In this document: in pieces, positions 17,199 to 26,631 of the stretch
Layout of the letters: every line of letters starts with the position of its first letter
Numbering within the stretch: the first letter of the stretch is position 1
Source: CALGYY01 sp963678485
GTDB lineage: Bacteria > Bacteroidota > Bacteroidia > Bacteroidales > CAIWKO01
Assembly: GCA_963678485.1 (NCBI GenBank)
Contig: OY782882.1
Span: 1,302,001 to 1,366,000, forward strand
Length of the DNA: 64,000 bases
Reading direction: 5' to 3'
Made by a program: the position numbers and the translations under genes
Notes under the pieces: generated by a model
Database searches by the model: none
What the model was told of the DNA's origin: nothing
Seen by the model: only the letters and a program-made list of their open reading frames with translations

Positions 17199-18227
17199 AT
17201 GAAACGTACAGAACTATCGGAATTGGGCGAATTTGGCCTTATCAGACACCTCACCGAGACAATTACATTATCGAACAGCAGCAGTCTTAAAGGCATTGGA
17301 GATGACGCTGCGGTACTGGATGCTCAGGGAAAAAAAATTCTAATCTCCACAGATCTGTTGGTGGAAGGGGTGCATTTCGATTTGGTTTATACTCCGCTGA
17401 AGCACCTTGGTTATAAAGCTGGGGCAGTAAATTTTTCCGACATGGCCGCCATGAACGCTATTCCTTCGCAGATCACGGTAAGCCTTGCCATTTCAAGTAA
17501 ATTCAGTCTGGAAGCACTCGAAGAGTTTTATGAAGGATTAAAGATTGCCTGCAAGCGATATCATGTTGATATTGTTGGTGGTGATACTACCTCCAGCACA
17601 TCGGGATTAATGATTGCGGTGACTGTTATCGGTTATTCAGATGAAAAGGAAATTACATATCGCAGCGGTGCTAATGAAAACGATCTGATCTGTGTGAGCG
17701 GTGACTTAGGTGCAGCCTATGCAGGATTATTGCTTCTGGAGCGTGAAAAGGCAGTATTTAAGGCCAATCCGGAAATTCAGCCAGACCTTGAGGGATTCGA
17801 TTATGTACTTGAACGGCAATTAAAGCCAGAAGCAAGAACAGATGTTGTAAATGCATTAAAAGCAAAAGGCATACATCCAACATCAATGATTGACATTTCA
17901 GATGGCCTGGCCTCTGAAATCTTACATATTTGCAAGGAATCAAAAGCCGGAGCAGCTGTTTATCCCGAGAAGTTTCCTATCGATCCACAGACTGTTTCGG
18001 TAGCTGAAATTTTCAAAATGGATCCACTAACCCTTGCCCTTAATGGAGGCGAGGATTATGAATTGCTTTTTACAGTGCGCCAGCAAGATTTTGAACTCAT
18101 CAAGGAAATGGATGGAATCAGCATTATTGGGCACATCTGTGAACCAGCCGTGGGTGTAAACCTGGTACAGGGTGATGGATCGCTTATTCCTGTAAGTGCT
18201 CAGGGATGGGACTCCTTTGCAAGTTAG
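17199..18227 (+). CDS. thiL: Thiamine-monophosphate kinase
   Basis: 342 residues. ThiL phosphorylates thiamine monophosphate to thiamine diphosphate with ATP, the last step of coenzyme formation. Recognisable motifs: SELGEFGLI at the N-terminus, GIGDDAAVLD near 33, STDLLVEGVHFD near 51, VGGDTTSS near 125 and MIDISDGLASE near 230. The length suits the family. I chose the ATG at 17199 over an in-frame ATG at 17130 because the protein then starts with the conserved MKRTELSELGEF and because the promoter lies between the two. It is the only thiamine gene in the window; its neighbours TypA and the sacsin-like gene are unrelated. Confidence 0.93.
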   Translation: MKRTELSELGEFGLIRHLTETITLSNSSSLKGIGDDAAVLDAQGKKILISTDLLVEGVHFDLVYTPLKHLGYKAGAVNFSDMAAMNAIPSQITVSLAISSKFSLEALEEFYEGLKIACKRYHVDIVGGDTTSSTSGLMIAVTVIGYSDEKEITYRSGANENDLICVSGDLGAAYAGLLLLEREKAVFKANPEIQPDLEGFDYVLERQLKPEARTDVVNALKAKGIHPTSMIDISDGLASEILHICKESKAGAAVYPEKFPIDPQTVSVAEIFKMDPLTLALNGGEDYELLFTVRQQDFELIKEMDGISIIGHICEPAVGVNLVQGDGSLIPVSAQGWDSFAS

Positions 18228-18245
18228 AAAAAGTTCTCACTAAGG

Positions 18246-20057
18246 CTATGATGCGTCGCTGTTGCGTTTGCGTTTGCGATCGATTTCGCTCAGAAGAATT
18301 TTACGTAAGCGTAACGATTTTGGTGTGACTTCCAGATATTCATCCTCGCCTAGATATTCCATTGATTCTTCGAGAGAGAATTTCTTTGGAGGAACAATCA
18401 TCATTTTGTCGTCAGAGCCTGATGCACGTACATTAGAAAGTTTCTTGGTCTTTGTAAGATTGATCTCAAGATCATCGGGACGAATGTGCTCTCCTACGAT
18501 CATACCTGCATAGATGGGGTCGTTGGATTCAATAAAGAATGTACCTCTATCCTGCAATTTATCGATTGAGTAGGCAATAGCAAGTCCGGTTTCAATGGCG
18601 ATGAGACTACCATTACGCCGCGATCCGATATCACCACGCCATGGCTCAAATCCTTTTAAGCGGTAGGCCATGATGGCTTCTCCCTGAGTGACTGTTAGTA
18701 CAAAATTTCGCAGACCAATCAATCCTCTGGAAGGTATGGTGAATTCCATATAGGCGCGCTCATTTCTATTATCAATACTTACAATATCACCACGACGCTG
18801 AGTAACCAATTCAATGACTTTTCCGGAAAGCTCAACAGGACAATTAATGGTAAGTACTTCGACAGGTTCGCACTTTACACCATCAATTTCCTTAGTAATA
18901 ATTTTTGGTTGACCCACTTGCAATTCGTAACCTTCGCGACGCATGGTTTCGATGAGAATAGAAAGATGAAGGATGCCTCGACCGTACACAATATAGGTAT
19001 CTGGTGATGGCGTATCTTCTACGCGAAGTGCCAGGTTTTTCTCGATTTCCAGATATAATCTGTCGCGCAAATGTCGTGATGTAACAAACTTTCCTTCCTT
19101 ACCAAAGAAAGGCGAGTTGTTAATCGTAAACAACATACTCATAGTAGGCTCATCAACGGTAATAGGCGTGAGACCTTCAGGATTTTCGAAATCGGAAATG
19201 GTGTCCCCAATTTCAAAATCGTCGATACCAAGCACTGCACAAATATCACCAGCAGGGACAGGCGTTTTAATACGTTCCTTGCCCAGGCCTTCAAAAATAT
19301 AGAGTTCTTTAATTTTAGATTTCAGGATACGGCCATCGCGTTTCATCAGAGAAACGTTCATTCCTGCGGCAATGCTACCTTTCAGAATTCGACCTACAGC
19401 AATACGCCCAACATAGGAGGAATAATCCAAGGATGTGATCATCATTTGCAGTACGCCTTCTTCTACCTTAGGTGCAGGAATGTGTTCAAGAATAACATCG
19501 AGTAAATAGCTGACATCTTCAGTTGGATTTTTCCAATCGGCCGACATCCAGCCTTGTTTGGAAGAACCGTACACTGTAGGGAAATTCAGCTGGTCTTCGG
19601 TTGCTCCTAAGGAGAACATTAAATCGAACACGGCTTCTTGTGTGCCTTCAGGATCACAATTTGGTTTGTCAACCTTATTAACTACAACGACTGGCTTCAA
19701 GTTTAGTTCAAGTGCTTTCTCAAGAACAAAGCGGGTCTGGGGCATAGGTCCTTCAAAGGCATCAACCAATAGCAAAACACCATCAGCCATATTTAATACA
19801 CGCTCTACTTCACCACCAAAATCGGAGTGACCCGGTGTATCAATAATATTAATCTTTACGTCCTTGTAACGTACCGATACATTTTTTGCAAGAATTGTAA
19901 TTCCTCTCTCCCGCTCCAAATCATTATTGTCAAGGATTAGCTCTCTGACCTCCTGATTCGCTCTGAATAATTGCACTTGTTGAAGCATTCTGTCTACCAG
20001 CGTGGTTTTTCCGTGGTCAACATGCGCGATTATCGCGATATTCCTGATGTTCGTCAT
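18246..20057 (-). CDS. typA: Ribosome-associated GTPase TypA/BipA
   Basis: 603 residues, normal for the family. TypA is a translational GTPase related to EF-G, needed for growth at low temperature and for ribosome assembly. Motifs: G1 HVDHGKTTL near 13, RGITI (G2), DTPGHSDFGGEVERVL (G3), NKVDKP (G4) and GSSKQGW for G5. Domain II, the EF-G-like domains and the C-terminal TypA domain follow (SRGLIGLRNFVLT). I use the ATG at 20057 (MTNIRNIAIIAHVDHGKT); an upstream ATG at 20090 would lie across the TACCTTTG promoter. The gene converges with thiL, 18 bases away. Confidence 0.95.
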   Translation of the reverse strand: MTNIRNIAIIAHVDHGKTTLVDRMLQQVQLFRANQEVRELILDNNDLERERGITILAKNVSVRYKDVKINIIDTPGHSDFGGEVERVLNMADGVLLLVDAFEGPMPQTRFVLEKALELNLKPVVVVNKVDKPNCDPEGTQEAVFDLMFSLGATEDQLNFPTVYGSSKQGWMSADWKNPTEDVSYLLDVILEHIPAPKVEEGVLQMMITSLDYSSYVGRIAVGRILKGSIAAGMNVSLMKRDGRILKSKIKELYIFEGLGKERIKTPVPAGDICAVLGIDDFEIGDTISDFENPEGLTPITVDEPTMSMLFTINNSPFFGKEGKFVTSRHLRDRLYLEIEKNLALRVEDTPSPDTYIVYGRGILHLSILIETMRREGYELQVGQPKIITKEIDGVKCEPVEVLTINCPVELSGKVIELVTQRRGDIVSIDNRNERAYMEFTIPSRGLIGLRNFVLTVTQGEAIMAYRLKGFEPWRGDIGSRRNGSLIAIETGLAIAYSIDKLQDRGTFFIESNDPIYAGMIVGEHIRPDDLEINLTKTKKLSNVRASGSDDKMMIVPPKKFSLEESMEYLGEDEYLEVTPKSLRLRKILLSEIDRKRKRNSDAS

Positions 20058-20087
20058 ATTAAAATTGGCTGTTATTGAAAAATCGTG

Positions 20088-20095
20088 CAAAGGTA
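20088..20095 (-). promoter_or_regulatory. -7 element TACCTTTG of typA
   Basis: Perfect TAnnTTTG on the minus strand, 30 bases before the ATG at 20057. Confidence 0.6.
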
Positions 20096-20171
20096 GGCAT
20101 AATGAAGTTAGCGATTGTTATACTTAGAATTAAATAATTGTGAAAATGAAAGAATTAGTTGTTGCATGCCT

Positions 20172-20179
20172 TACTTTTG
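20172..20179 (+). promoter_or_regulatory. -7 element TACTTTTG of the radical SAM gene
   Basis: Perfect TAnnTTTG, 22 bases before the ATG at 20202. It lies inside the longer open frame that starts at 20115 and so favours the shorter protein. Confidence 0.55.
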
Positions 20180-20201
20180 TTGCGAAATTAATTTTTTAAG
20201 C

Positions 20202-21170
20202 ATGCTATTTCCCTGGGGCAATCAACGGCGCTTCAATTCCTATATTAGTTATTGTCAACAAACTTATGGATCACGTTTGCAAAAACTGAGTATCGATGCT
20301 GGTTTCAGTTGCCCCAACCGCGATGGCACCAAAGGTATTGGTGGTTGCACCTATTGTGTAAATGATGCCTTCAACCCTTCGTATTGCCAACCCGGAAAAT
20401 CTGTCACTCAACAAATCAATGAAGGAATTCCCTTTCACCGAACCCGGTATAAGAGGGCGGGTGGATTTATCGCCTATTTCCAGGCATACAGCAACACCTA
20501 TGCTTCAATTGCCGATTTGCGCAAGCGTTACGAAGAAGCGATTGTACACCCTGAAATTACTGGACTTTCAATTGGCACACGTCCCGATTGCCTTTCTCAG
20601 GATGTTCTGGATTTGTTAGTAGAGATCAATAAGCAGAAATCAGTAGCAGTTGAGATTGGTGTTGAATCGTGTTACGATACTAGCCTTGACAGGATTTGTC
20701 GCGGCCACAGCTTTGCAGAGGCTGTAGATGCCATTACAAGAACATCCAAAACGGGACTGCACACTGCTGCACACTTTATATTCGGATTACCCGGAGAAAC
20801 TATCGATGATATGCTGAAAATGGCCGGGATCATTTCAGATTTACCCTTGAACAGCGTAAAATTTCATCAACTTCAAATCATCAAAGGAACAGCAATGGAA
20901 CAGGAATTTGCGGACAAGCCTCAGGATTTTGTCACATTCACGCTGGAAGCTTACATCGATTTCATTGTTGATTTCCTTGAACGCTTTAATCCGGCGATTA
21001 TGATTGAGCGGCTTTCGGGCGAAGTTCCTCCCCGCTTTCTTGCAGGTCCTTCCTGGGGTTTGATAAGAAATGATCAGGTACTGCAACGCATCGAAAAAAG
21101 GTTGGCAGAAAGAGAAAGTTGGCAAGGCAGACTGTTTCAGGACCATGCTAGTTCTGTCGTTTTGTCATAA
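20202..21170 (+). CDS. YhcC-like radical SAM protein (TIGR01212 type)
   Basis: 322 residues. The iron-sulfur motif is the unusual C-x11-C-x2-C (CPNRDGTKGIGGCTYC) near residue 34, typical of the YhcC group; the N-terminal WGNQRRFNSYISYCQQTYG is also typical. Further blocks: IAYFQAYSNTYA, LSIGTRPDCLS, VEIGVESC and HFIFGLPGET. The protein is cytoplasmic and would cleave S-adenosylmethionine with a [4Fe-4S] cluster; the group's substrate is not settled. Start chosen at 20202 because upstream residues are Cys-rich and unlike the family, and the promoter overlaps them. Divergent from typA and upstream of dnaK by 139 bases. Confidence 0.88.
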   Translation: MLFPWGNQRRFNSYISYCQQTYGSRLQKLSIDAGFSCPNRDGTKGIGGCTYCVNDAFNPSYCQPGKSVTQQINEGIPFHRTRYKRAGGFIAYFQAYSNTYASIADLRKRYEEAIVHPEITGLSIGTRPDCLSQDVLDLLVEINKQKSVAVEIGVESCYDTSLDRICRGHSFAEAVDAITRTSKTGLHTAAHFIFGLPGETIDDMLKMAGIISDLPLNSVKFHQLQIIKGTAMEQEFADKPQDFVTFTLEAYIDFIVDFLERFNPAIMIERLSGEVPPRFLAGPSWGLIRNDQVLQRIEKRLAERESWQGRLFQDHASSVVLS

Positions 21171-21237
21171 AATATGACAGGCAATGCTGGCATTTATCAG
21201 CCAAAGCATGTCATAATTTCGCTGGCACAGCGATTAT
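21163..21237 (+). promoter_or_regulatory. Heat-shock-type upstream region of dnaK: dyads plus sigma-54-like element
   Basis: A perfect dyad TGTCATA-AAA-TATGACA (21163-21179) overlaps the end of the preceding gene. GCCAAAGCATGTCA follows at 21200-21213. TGGCACA-GCGA-TTATT at 21223-21238 resembles the sigma-54 -24/-12 pattern TGGCACr-N4-TTGCw, with a poor -12 half. CGCTG-GCA-CAGCG at 21220-21232 is itself a palindrome. A similar arrangement precedes htpG. No CIRCE element (TTAGCACTC-N9-GAGTGCTAA) is present. Confidence 0.45.
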
Positions 21238-21309
21238 TTCTAATGGCACATCTATTGACAAGCCGCGGCGACCAAAAAACGAATTATTCATAATTAAATA
21301 TATATAGCA

Positions 21310-23232
21310 ATGGGAAAAATCATTGGTATTGACTTAGGAACCACCAACTCGTGTGTTGCAGTAATGGAAGGCAACGAACCTGTTGTAATACCGAACAGCG
21401 AAGGCAAACGCACCACACCCTCACAGGTAGCATTTACAGAAAAAGGAGAACGCAAGGTAGGCGATCCGGCCAAAAGACAGGCTATCACCAATCCACAAAA
21501 AACCATATTTTCCATCAAGCGTTTTATGGGAGAAACCTTCGACCGCGTTCAGAAGGAAGTTGGCCGTGTGCCATATATCGTCGTAAAAGGTGAAAACAAC
21601 ACACCAAGAGTGAAAATCGACGACCGTCAATACAGTCCGCAGGAAATTTCAGCAATGATTCTTCAGAAAATGAAGAAGACTGCAGAAGATTATCTTGGCA
21701 CTGAAGTCACAGAAGCTGTTATTACAGTTCCTGCATATTTCAGCGATTCACAACGTCAGGCGACCAAAGAAGCCGGAGAGATTGCCGGTCTCACAGTAAA
21801 ACGTATCATCAACGAACCTACAGCTGCAGCTTTAGCTTACGGTCTTGACAAACGCAACAAAGACATCAAAATCGCTGTATTTGACTTAGGTGGTGGAACC
21901 TTTGATATTTCTATCCTTGAATTAGGGGATGGTGTTTTTGAAGTAAAATCGACCAATGGTGACACCCACCTTGGTGGTGACGATTTCGACCATCGTATCA
22001 TGGATTGGCTGGCAGAAGAATTCAAAAACGACGAAAATATTGATCTTCGTAAAGATCCTATGGCTTTACAACGTTTGAAAGAAGCTGCAGAAAAAGCCAA
22101 GATTGAACTATCGAGTTCTTCACAAACTGAGATCAATCTGCCTTATATTATGCCTGTTGACGGCATTCCAAAACACCTTGTAAGAACACTCACTAAGGCA
22201 AAGTTCGAACAGCTTTGTGATGATCTTATTCAATCAACCATTGAGCCTTGCCGTAAAGCCTTAAAGGATGCCGGCTATACAACTAACGATATCAACGAAA
22301 TTATTCTTGTTGGTGGATCTACCCGTATTCCTGCTGTTCAGAAGGTAGTGGAAGATTTCTTCGGAAAGACACCATCAAAGGGTGTAAATCCTGACGAAGT
22401 TGTTGCTGTTGGTGCTGCCATTCAGGGCGGTGTGCTGACTGGTGAAGTAAAGGATGTATTGTTACTTGATGTTACCCCACTATCATTAGGTATTGAAACT
22501 TTAGGTGGTGTAATGACAAAACTGATTGAATCTAATACTACCATTCCAATTAAGAAGTCAGAAGTTTTCTCAACGGCGGCTGATAGCCAGACCTCGGTTG
22601 AGATTCACATTCTGCAGGGCGAACGCCCCATGGCAAATGGCAACAAGAGTATCGGCCGTTTCCATCTCGATGGAATTCCTCCTTCACCACGTGGTATTCC
22701 TCAGATTGAAGTAACCTTCGATATTGATGCAAACGGGATTCTAAACGTTTCTGCTAAAGATAAAGCTACTGGTAAAACACAACAAATCAGGATTGAAGCT
22801 TCATCTGGTTTGAACGATGATGAAATCAGGCGCATGAAGCAAGAAGCAGAAGCAAATGCAGAAACCGACCGTTTGGCTAAGGAATCAGCCGACAAGTTAA
22901 ACTCTGCCGATGGAATGATTTTCCAAACTGAAAAGCAGCTGAAAGAATATGGCGATAAGATCCCAGCCGATAAAAAGGCCACCATTGAAGGTGCATTGAA
23001 GGGACTTAAAGATGCCTATGCATCAAAAGACATTGCGGCAATCGACACTGCACTTGCAGCAATGAATGCAGCATGGCAAGCTGCCAGTGAGGAAATGTAT
23101 AAAGCTACTCAGGAGCAGCAACAGCAAAATCCTCAGGATGCATCGCAAGATCACACTCAAAATCCAAACAATACAGGTGGCGATAATGTTACCGATGTTG
23201 ACTTCGAAGAGGTAAAAGACGAAAAAAAATAA
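21310..23232 (+). CDS. dnaK: Molecular chaperone DnaK (Hsp70)
   Basis: 640 residues, normal length. ATP-dependent cytoplasmic chaperone working with DnaJ and GrpE, neither of which is in this window. Motifs: GIDLGTTNSCVAVMEG at the N-terminus, RQATKEAGEIAGL, NEPTAAALAYGLD, VFDLGGGTFDISIL (phosphate 2) near 195, GGSTRIPAVQ near 335, and the substrate-binding domain with DVTPLSLGIETLGGV. The C-terminal lid ends in a Gln/Asn-rich linker and DVDFEEVKDEKK. It stands alone, with its own control region and a strong terminator. The ATG at 21310 is clear. Confidence 0.98.
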   Translation: MGKIIGIDLGTTNSCVAVMEGNEPVVIPNSEGKRTTPSQVAFTEKGERKVGDPAKRQAITNPQKTIFSIKRFMGETFDRVQKEVGRVPYIVVKGENNTPRVKIDDRQYSPQEISAMILQKMKKTAEDYLGTEVTEAVITVPAYFSDSQRQATKEAGEIAGLTVKRIINEPTAAALAYGLDKRNKDIKIAVFDLGGGTFDISILELGDGVFEVKSTNGDTHLGGDDFDHRIMDWLAEEFKNDENIDLRKDPMALQRLKEAAEKAKIELSSSSQTEINLPYIMPVDGIPKHLVRTLTKAKFEQLCDDLIQSTIEPCRKALKDAGYTTNDINEIILVGGSTRIPAVQKVVEDFFGKTPSKGVNPDEVVAVGAAIQGGVLTGEVKDVLLLDVTPLSLGIETLGGVMTKLIESNTTIPIKKSEVFSTAADSQTSVEIHILQGERPMANGNKSIGRFHLDGIPPSPRGIPQIEVTFDIDANGILNVSAKDKATGKTQQIRIEASSGLNDDEIRRMKQEAEANAETDRLAKESADKLNSADGMIFQTEKQLKEYGDKIPADKKATIEGALKGLKDAYASKDIAAIDTALAAMNAAWQAASEEMYKATQEQQQQNPQDASQDHTQNPNNTGGDNVTDVDFEEVKDEKK

Positions 23233-23251
23233 ATTATTCCCTAATAATTAA

Positions 23252-23279
23252 AATCCGGCCTAACAGCCGGATTTTTTTT
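23252..23279 (+). terminator. Rho-independent terminator of dnaK
   Basis: AATCCGGC-CTAACA-GCCGGATT hairpin followed by a run of Ts, 19 bases after the dnaK stop. Confidence 0.9.
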
Positions 23280-23368
23280 AACCCATAACATAATGATTAT
23301 TTAACACCCTCTTATCGTTTTTTTTCCGACCTTTGTCTTCCTTTTTTGAAAAACCAAATTTTTATCAT

Positions 23369-25873
23369 ATGAAAAAACTTATCACATTATCAATGATCTT
23401 TTTGCTGCTGGGGCTTTTCGCAAATGCCCAGGTCTCTATGACCACTACTGGCAGCTACTTCCAGAATTTTGACGGATTAGGCATCACTGCAGGGACCTGG
23501 ACCGACAATACAACTCTTCCAAACTGGTGGGCCAACCGCACTGGTACGGGAACTACTTTTGCTGTATCTGACGGCAGTGCAACTGCTGGAACCGTATATA
23601 GCTTTGGCACAACCAGCGCAGCAGATCGGGCTTTAGGAACGATTGGCAGTGGCGGTGCTACAGCTGGGAATTTTTCTTATGGTGTCCAACTACAGAATAA
23701 TTCTGGGGTTGCAATTACTCAGCTGACCATTTCATACATTGGAGAACAATGGCGTGACGGCGGATCAGCAACTCCAGCAGCACAAATTGACTCCTTCTCT
23801 TATAAAATCAGCGCTACCATGATGACCACAACAGAGCCAGCAACAAATGTTGGCTGGACTCAGGTTCCAGCGCTGAATTTTACAAGTCCAACATTTGTAA
23901 ATTCTGCAGGTACTGCCCTTGATGGAAATGCAGCTGCAAATCGGGTTTATTTTAATAATATTAGTATTCCTTCATTGAGTATTCCTGCGGGATCATATAT
24001 TATGTTAAAATGGAAAGACATCAATCACAACGGCAATGACCATGGTTTGGCTATCGACAGCCTTACAGTTGCTTGGGTTGTTGCTGGCACAAACAGCGTT
24101 ACAACTGGCGCAATCAGTGGAACACCTTTCTGCGTAACAGCATCAACAGGTGCTTCAGTTAGTGTCCCTTTTACGATCTCAGGAACATACAATGCGGGTA
24201 ACGTATTTACAGCATACCTTTCTGATGCTGCAGGAAGTTTTGCAAGCGAAACTGCCATTGGAACATTAAACTCACAGCTTGCAGGTACCATTAGCGCAAC
24301 TATCCCAGCTGGAACTGCTGCAGGTACTGGATACCGCATCCGTGTAAAAGCATCTGACCCTGTTGCGACAGGTACTGATAACGGAAGTAATCTGACTATA
24401 GTTCTTGGTGTCCCAACAGTTAGCTCCCCCAGCGCAGTGCCGGGTAATAACAGCGTTGATCTTAGCTGGACCAATCCTGTAAATTGCTACGATGAACTGA
24501 TGATCGTTGCAAAACCAACTACATCTATCACTGCCCTTGCTACTGGTGATGGTACTGCCTACACTGCTAACTCAACCCTCTTTACTGATGTTTTGAATAC
24601 TGTATTTGATGGAACTGGTGCTGTAGTTTACAAAAGCGCCACACCTGCAACTTCAGCAACAATAACAGGCTTAACCAATTCTACTCAGTATTTCTTCCGC
24701 ATATTCGTTCGCAAAGGAACCGAATGGAACAATGCCACTGAGGTAAGTGCAACCCCAACCAGCTCTGATGTTATTCCTCCGGTTGCTACTTCTGCATATG
24801 CTTCAAGTCTGAGCAATGTGGTGGTTGTTTTCAATGAAGCTCTGGATCAAACCAGCGCAGAGACCACTTCACATTATACCTTCCTTGCAGCAGCAACTGG
24901 TTCGGCTTCACTAAGACCCACCAACGACTCTGTTTTTCTGACGTTGTCAACTCCTCTTTCAGCAGGCGTTACCGATACATTAAGAGTTACAGGTATCAGC
25001 GATATCAATACAAACGTAATGAGCCTGACCTACAAATTCCCTGTGACTTTTGGAACCTTACCTGTTTCCGATAGAGACACCTTAGTATTTTGGAATTTCC
25101 CCAACAATCCAGATAATAATATTGCCGATGGTGGAATCACTGCCAACCTCAGCAAGGTAATCCTACGCGAGCCGGGTTTTGCAGATACAAACAGCTACTC
25201 AAGTGGTGCAACCACAAGAGCCGTCAGCACGACAAAATGGGATTTTGGAACATTTACCAAGTATTGGGAAGTTGAATTCACCACCTGGTTATACGATAGT
25301 ATTCGTTTCTCATCCAAACAAAGATCATCGGGTTCTGGCCCTCGCAATTTCCGCGTAGAATATAGCCTTGACGGATCAACCTGGACAGCAGTCGCTGGTG
25401 CAAAAGTATTGTGTGCCGACAACTTCACCTCTGGTGTTCTTTCTAACATTAACCTTCCTGCTGCATGTAATAGTCAACCGAGTGTGAGATTGCGCTGGAT
25501 CCTTACATCTGACTCTGCAGTAAACGCAGCTACCTATGATTCTGTCAGACCTACTGGAACCTCACGTATGGACGACCTTTATGTTACTGGTCGCTACAAT
25601 CCCATTTTAGGTGTTGATTGCAATAATGGACAAGCGCTGGAATTTGCAGTATATCCAAACCCTGCAACAGAAAGTGTAACCATTCAATTGCAGCGTAATG
25701 CTTCTGTTAAAGTTGAAATCATTTCAATTACAGGTAAACTTATGCGCAGCGAATTGCTTGAAGGCAATCAGTTCCGTATGGATGTTTCTGATTTGACTTC
25801 CGGACTATATATGATTCGTATGACCAACACGATCGACAAAAGTGTATCTGTGAAGAAGCTTTCAGTGAAGTAA
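23369..25873 (+). CDS. T9SS cargo protein with FN3 and Ig-like domains
   Basis: 834 residues from the ATG at 23369; an in-frame ATG at 23333 would add 12 residues before a perfect signal peptide (MKKLITLSMIFLLLGLFANAQ). An N-terminal domain of the kind common in Bacteroidota exported proteins (about 30-230) is followed by a fibronectin type III domain (about 347-465), an SbsA-type Ig-like domain (about 469-565), a jelly-roll-like region, and a T9SS type A sorting domain at about 757-834 (VYPNPATESVTIQL ... DLTSGLYMIRM ... KKLSVK). It would be exported through Sec and then the T9SS to the cell surface or medium. No catalytic motif; likely adhesin or structural. Terminator at 25892. Confidence 0.85.
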   Translation: MKKLITLSMIFLLLGLFANAQVSMTTTGSYFQNFDGLGITAGTWTDNTTLPNWWANRTGTGTTFAVSDGSATAGTVYSFGTTSAADRALGTIGSGGATAGNFSYGVQLQNNSGVAITQLTISYIGEQWRDGGSATPAAQIDSFSYKISATMMTTTEPATNVGWTQVPALNFTSPTFVNSAGTALDGNAAANRVYFNNISIPSLSIPAGSYIMLKWKDINHNGNDHGLAIDSLTVAWVVAGTNSVTTGAISGTPFCVTASTGASVSVPFTISGTYNAGNVFTAYLSDAAGSFASETAIGTLNSQLAGTISATIPAGTAAGTGYRIRVKASDPVATGTDNGSNLTIVLGVPTVSSPSAVPGNNSVDLSWTNPVNCYDELMIVAKPTTSITALATGDGTAYTANSTLFTDVLNTVFDGTGAVVYKSATPATSATITGLTNSTQYFFRIFVRKGTEWNNATEVSATPTSSDVIPPVATSAYASSLSNVVVVFNEALDQTSAETTSHYTFLAAATGSASLRPTNDSVFLTLSTPLSAGVTDTLRVTGISDINTNVMSLTYKFPVTFGTLPVSDRDTLVFWNFPNNPDNNIADGGITANLSKVILREPGFADTNSYSSGATTRAVSTTKWDFGTFTKYWEVEFTTWLYDSIRFSSKQRSSGSGPRNFRVEYSLDGSTWTAVAGAKVLCADNFTSGVLSNINLPAACNSQPSVRLRWILTSDSAVNAATYDSVRPTGTSRMDDLYVTGRYNPILGVDCNNGQALEFAVYPNPATESVTIQLQRNASVKVEIISITGKLMRSELLEGNQFRMDVSDLTSGLYMIRMTNTIDKSVSVKKLSVK

Positions 25874-25891
25874 TCTCACTTCAATAAATAT

Positions 25892-25928
25892 AAAAGAAGC
25901 TGCTCAATGATGGGCAGCTTCTTTTGTT
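25892..25928 (+). terminator. Rho-independent terminator after the T9SS gene
   Basis: AAAAGAAGCTGC and GCAGCTTCTTTT pair with a 10-base loop; the T-rich tail follows. Confidence 0.85.
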
Positions 25929-26283
25929 TTTAATAAACTATGTTCGGTTGATTGGTATAAAACCAGCACACTATATTGAATTCACCCCTTTTTCATAGGC
26001 AATAAAACGGATCAAGCGGAAAAGTTGAGTAGTAGGAATACTATTCATAGAAAACAATAGATTTTAATACCTTTCTTCAACTACGAATACCACGAATGAA
26101 CGCGAATGAGTTCCATTTGCAGCTATTGTCTGTAACATTGACCATCAATATTGATTAAACTTATAAATCTTTTTGAGCATCAGTGTTTTAATAGTTTATC
26201 AGACCAATACCATTTGTACTTTGTGGTTCTTTTACAGTATTGAAATTATGCAATGCTAATATTCAAAGCGTGTGCGCTGGCAT

Positions 26284-26545
26284 GTCAAAGCAAGCGGGCG
26301 TGGGCAGGCTGTGAATCGCCAATGGCACGCAAATCCGCAAGGGGCCAGACAGCGGCTTTTTCGCTGTCGGCTCTGTCGAAAACGACAAAAAGAAAATTCA
26401 ATGAGCGAAATGAGGTTTATCATTACATTCAAGAACTGCCGTTAATTGGCGTTTTCGGCACTACCTTGCGTGATTTGCGGCCATTGGCGAGAGTGGGGGG
26501 ATAGCATTTGGCCTGCCTGCGTGACGCAGTCAGGCAGGCTTTGAC
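26284..26545. repeat. Long structured palindromic element (MITE/REP-like or ncRNA)
   Basis: A GC-rich block inside an AT-rich gap. The outer ends GTCAAAGC (26284-26291) and GCTTTGAC (26538-26545) are inverted repeats. Inside, 26316-26342 and 26464-26490 form a 26-bp stem with only one single-base bulge on each side. Within that, GTCGAAAACG (26375-26384) pairs with CGTTTTCGGC (26450-26459), and GACAGCG-N7-CGCTGTC (26348-26368) is a small hairpin. On the right, GCCTGCCTG and CAGGCAGGC (26511-26539) make another hairpin. An open frame crosses the block but has no protein-like character. The nested order of stems suggests one folded DNA or RNA unit. Confidence 0.65.
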
Positions 26546-26631
26546 TAGAATTTTGGCTCAACCTTTTGTTCATGCAAAAGTTGGAATTTAAAGAAAATAA
26601 ACCACACATTAAGTTGTGCTCTTATTAAATG

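Noticed and set aside
21171..21309. CIRCE/HrcA operator expected before dnaK
   Set aside because: No TTAGCACTC-N9-GAGTGCTAA or close variant; the dyads present are of another type.
24025..24474. 149-codon open frame opposite the T9SS protein gene
   Set aside because: An antisense shadow of low-complexity Thr/Ala/Ser-rich coding sequence.
26084..26111. ACGAAT...CGAATG short repeats in the intergenic gap
   Set aside because: Only two short imperfect copies; too little to call a repeat array or CRISPR.
26253..26504. 83-codon open frame across the palindromic element
   Set aside because: The composition follows the inverted repeats; no protein motif is seen, and structure explains the sequence better.
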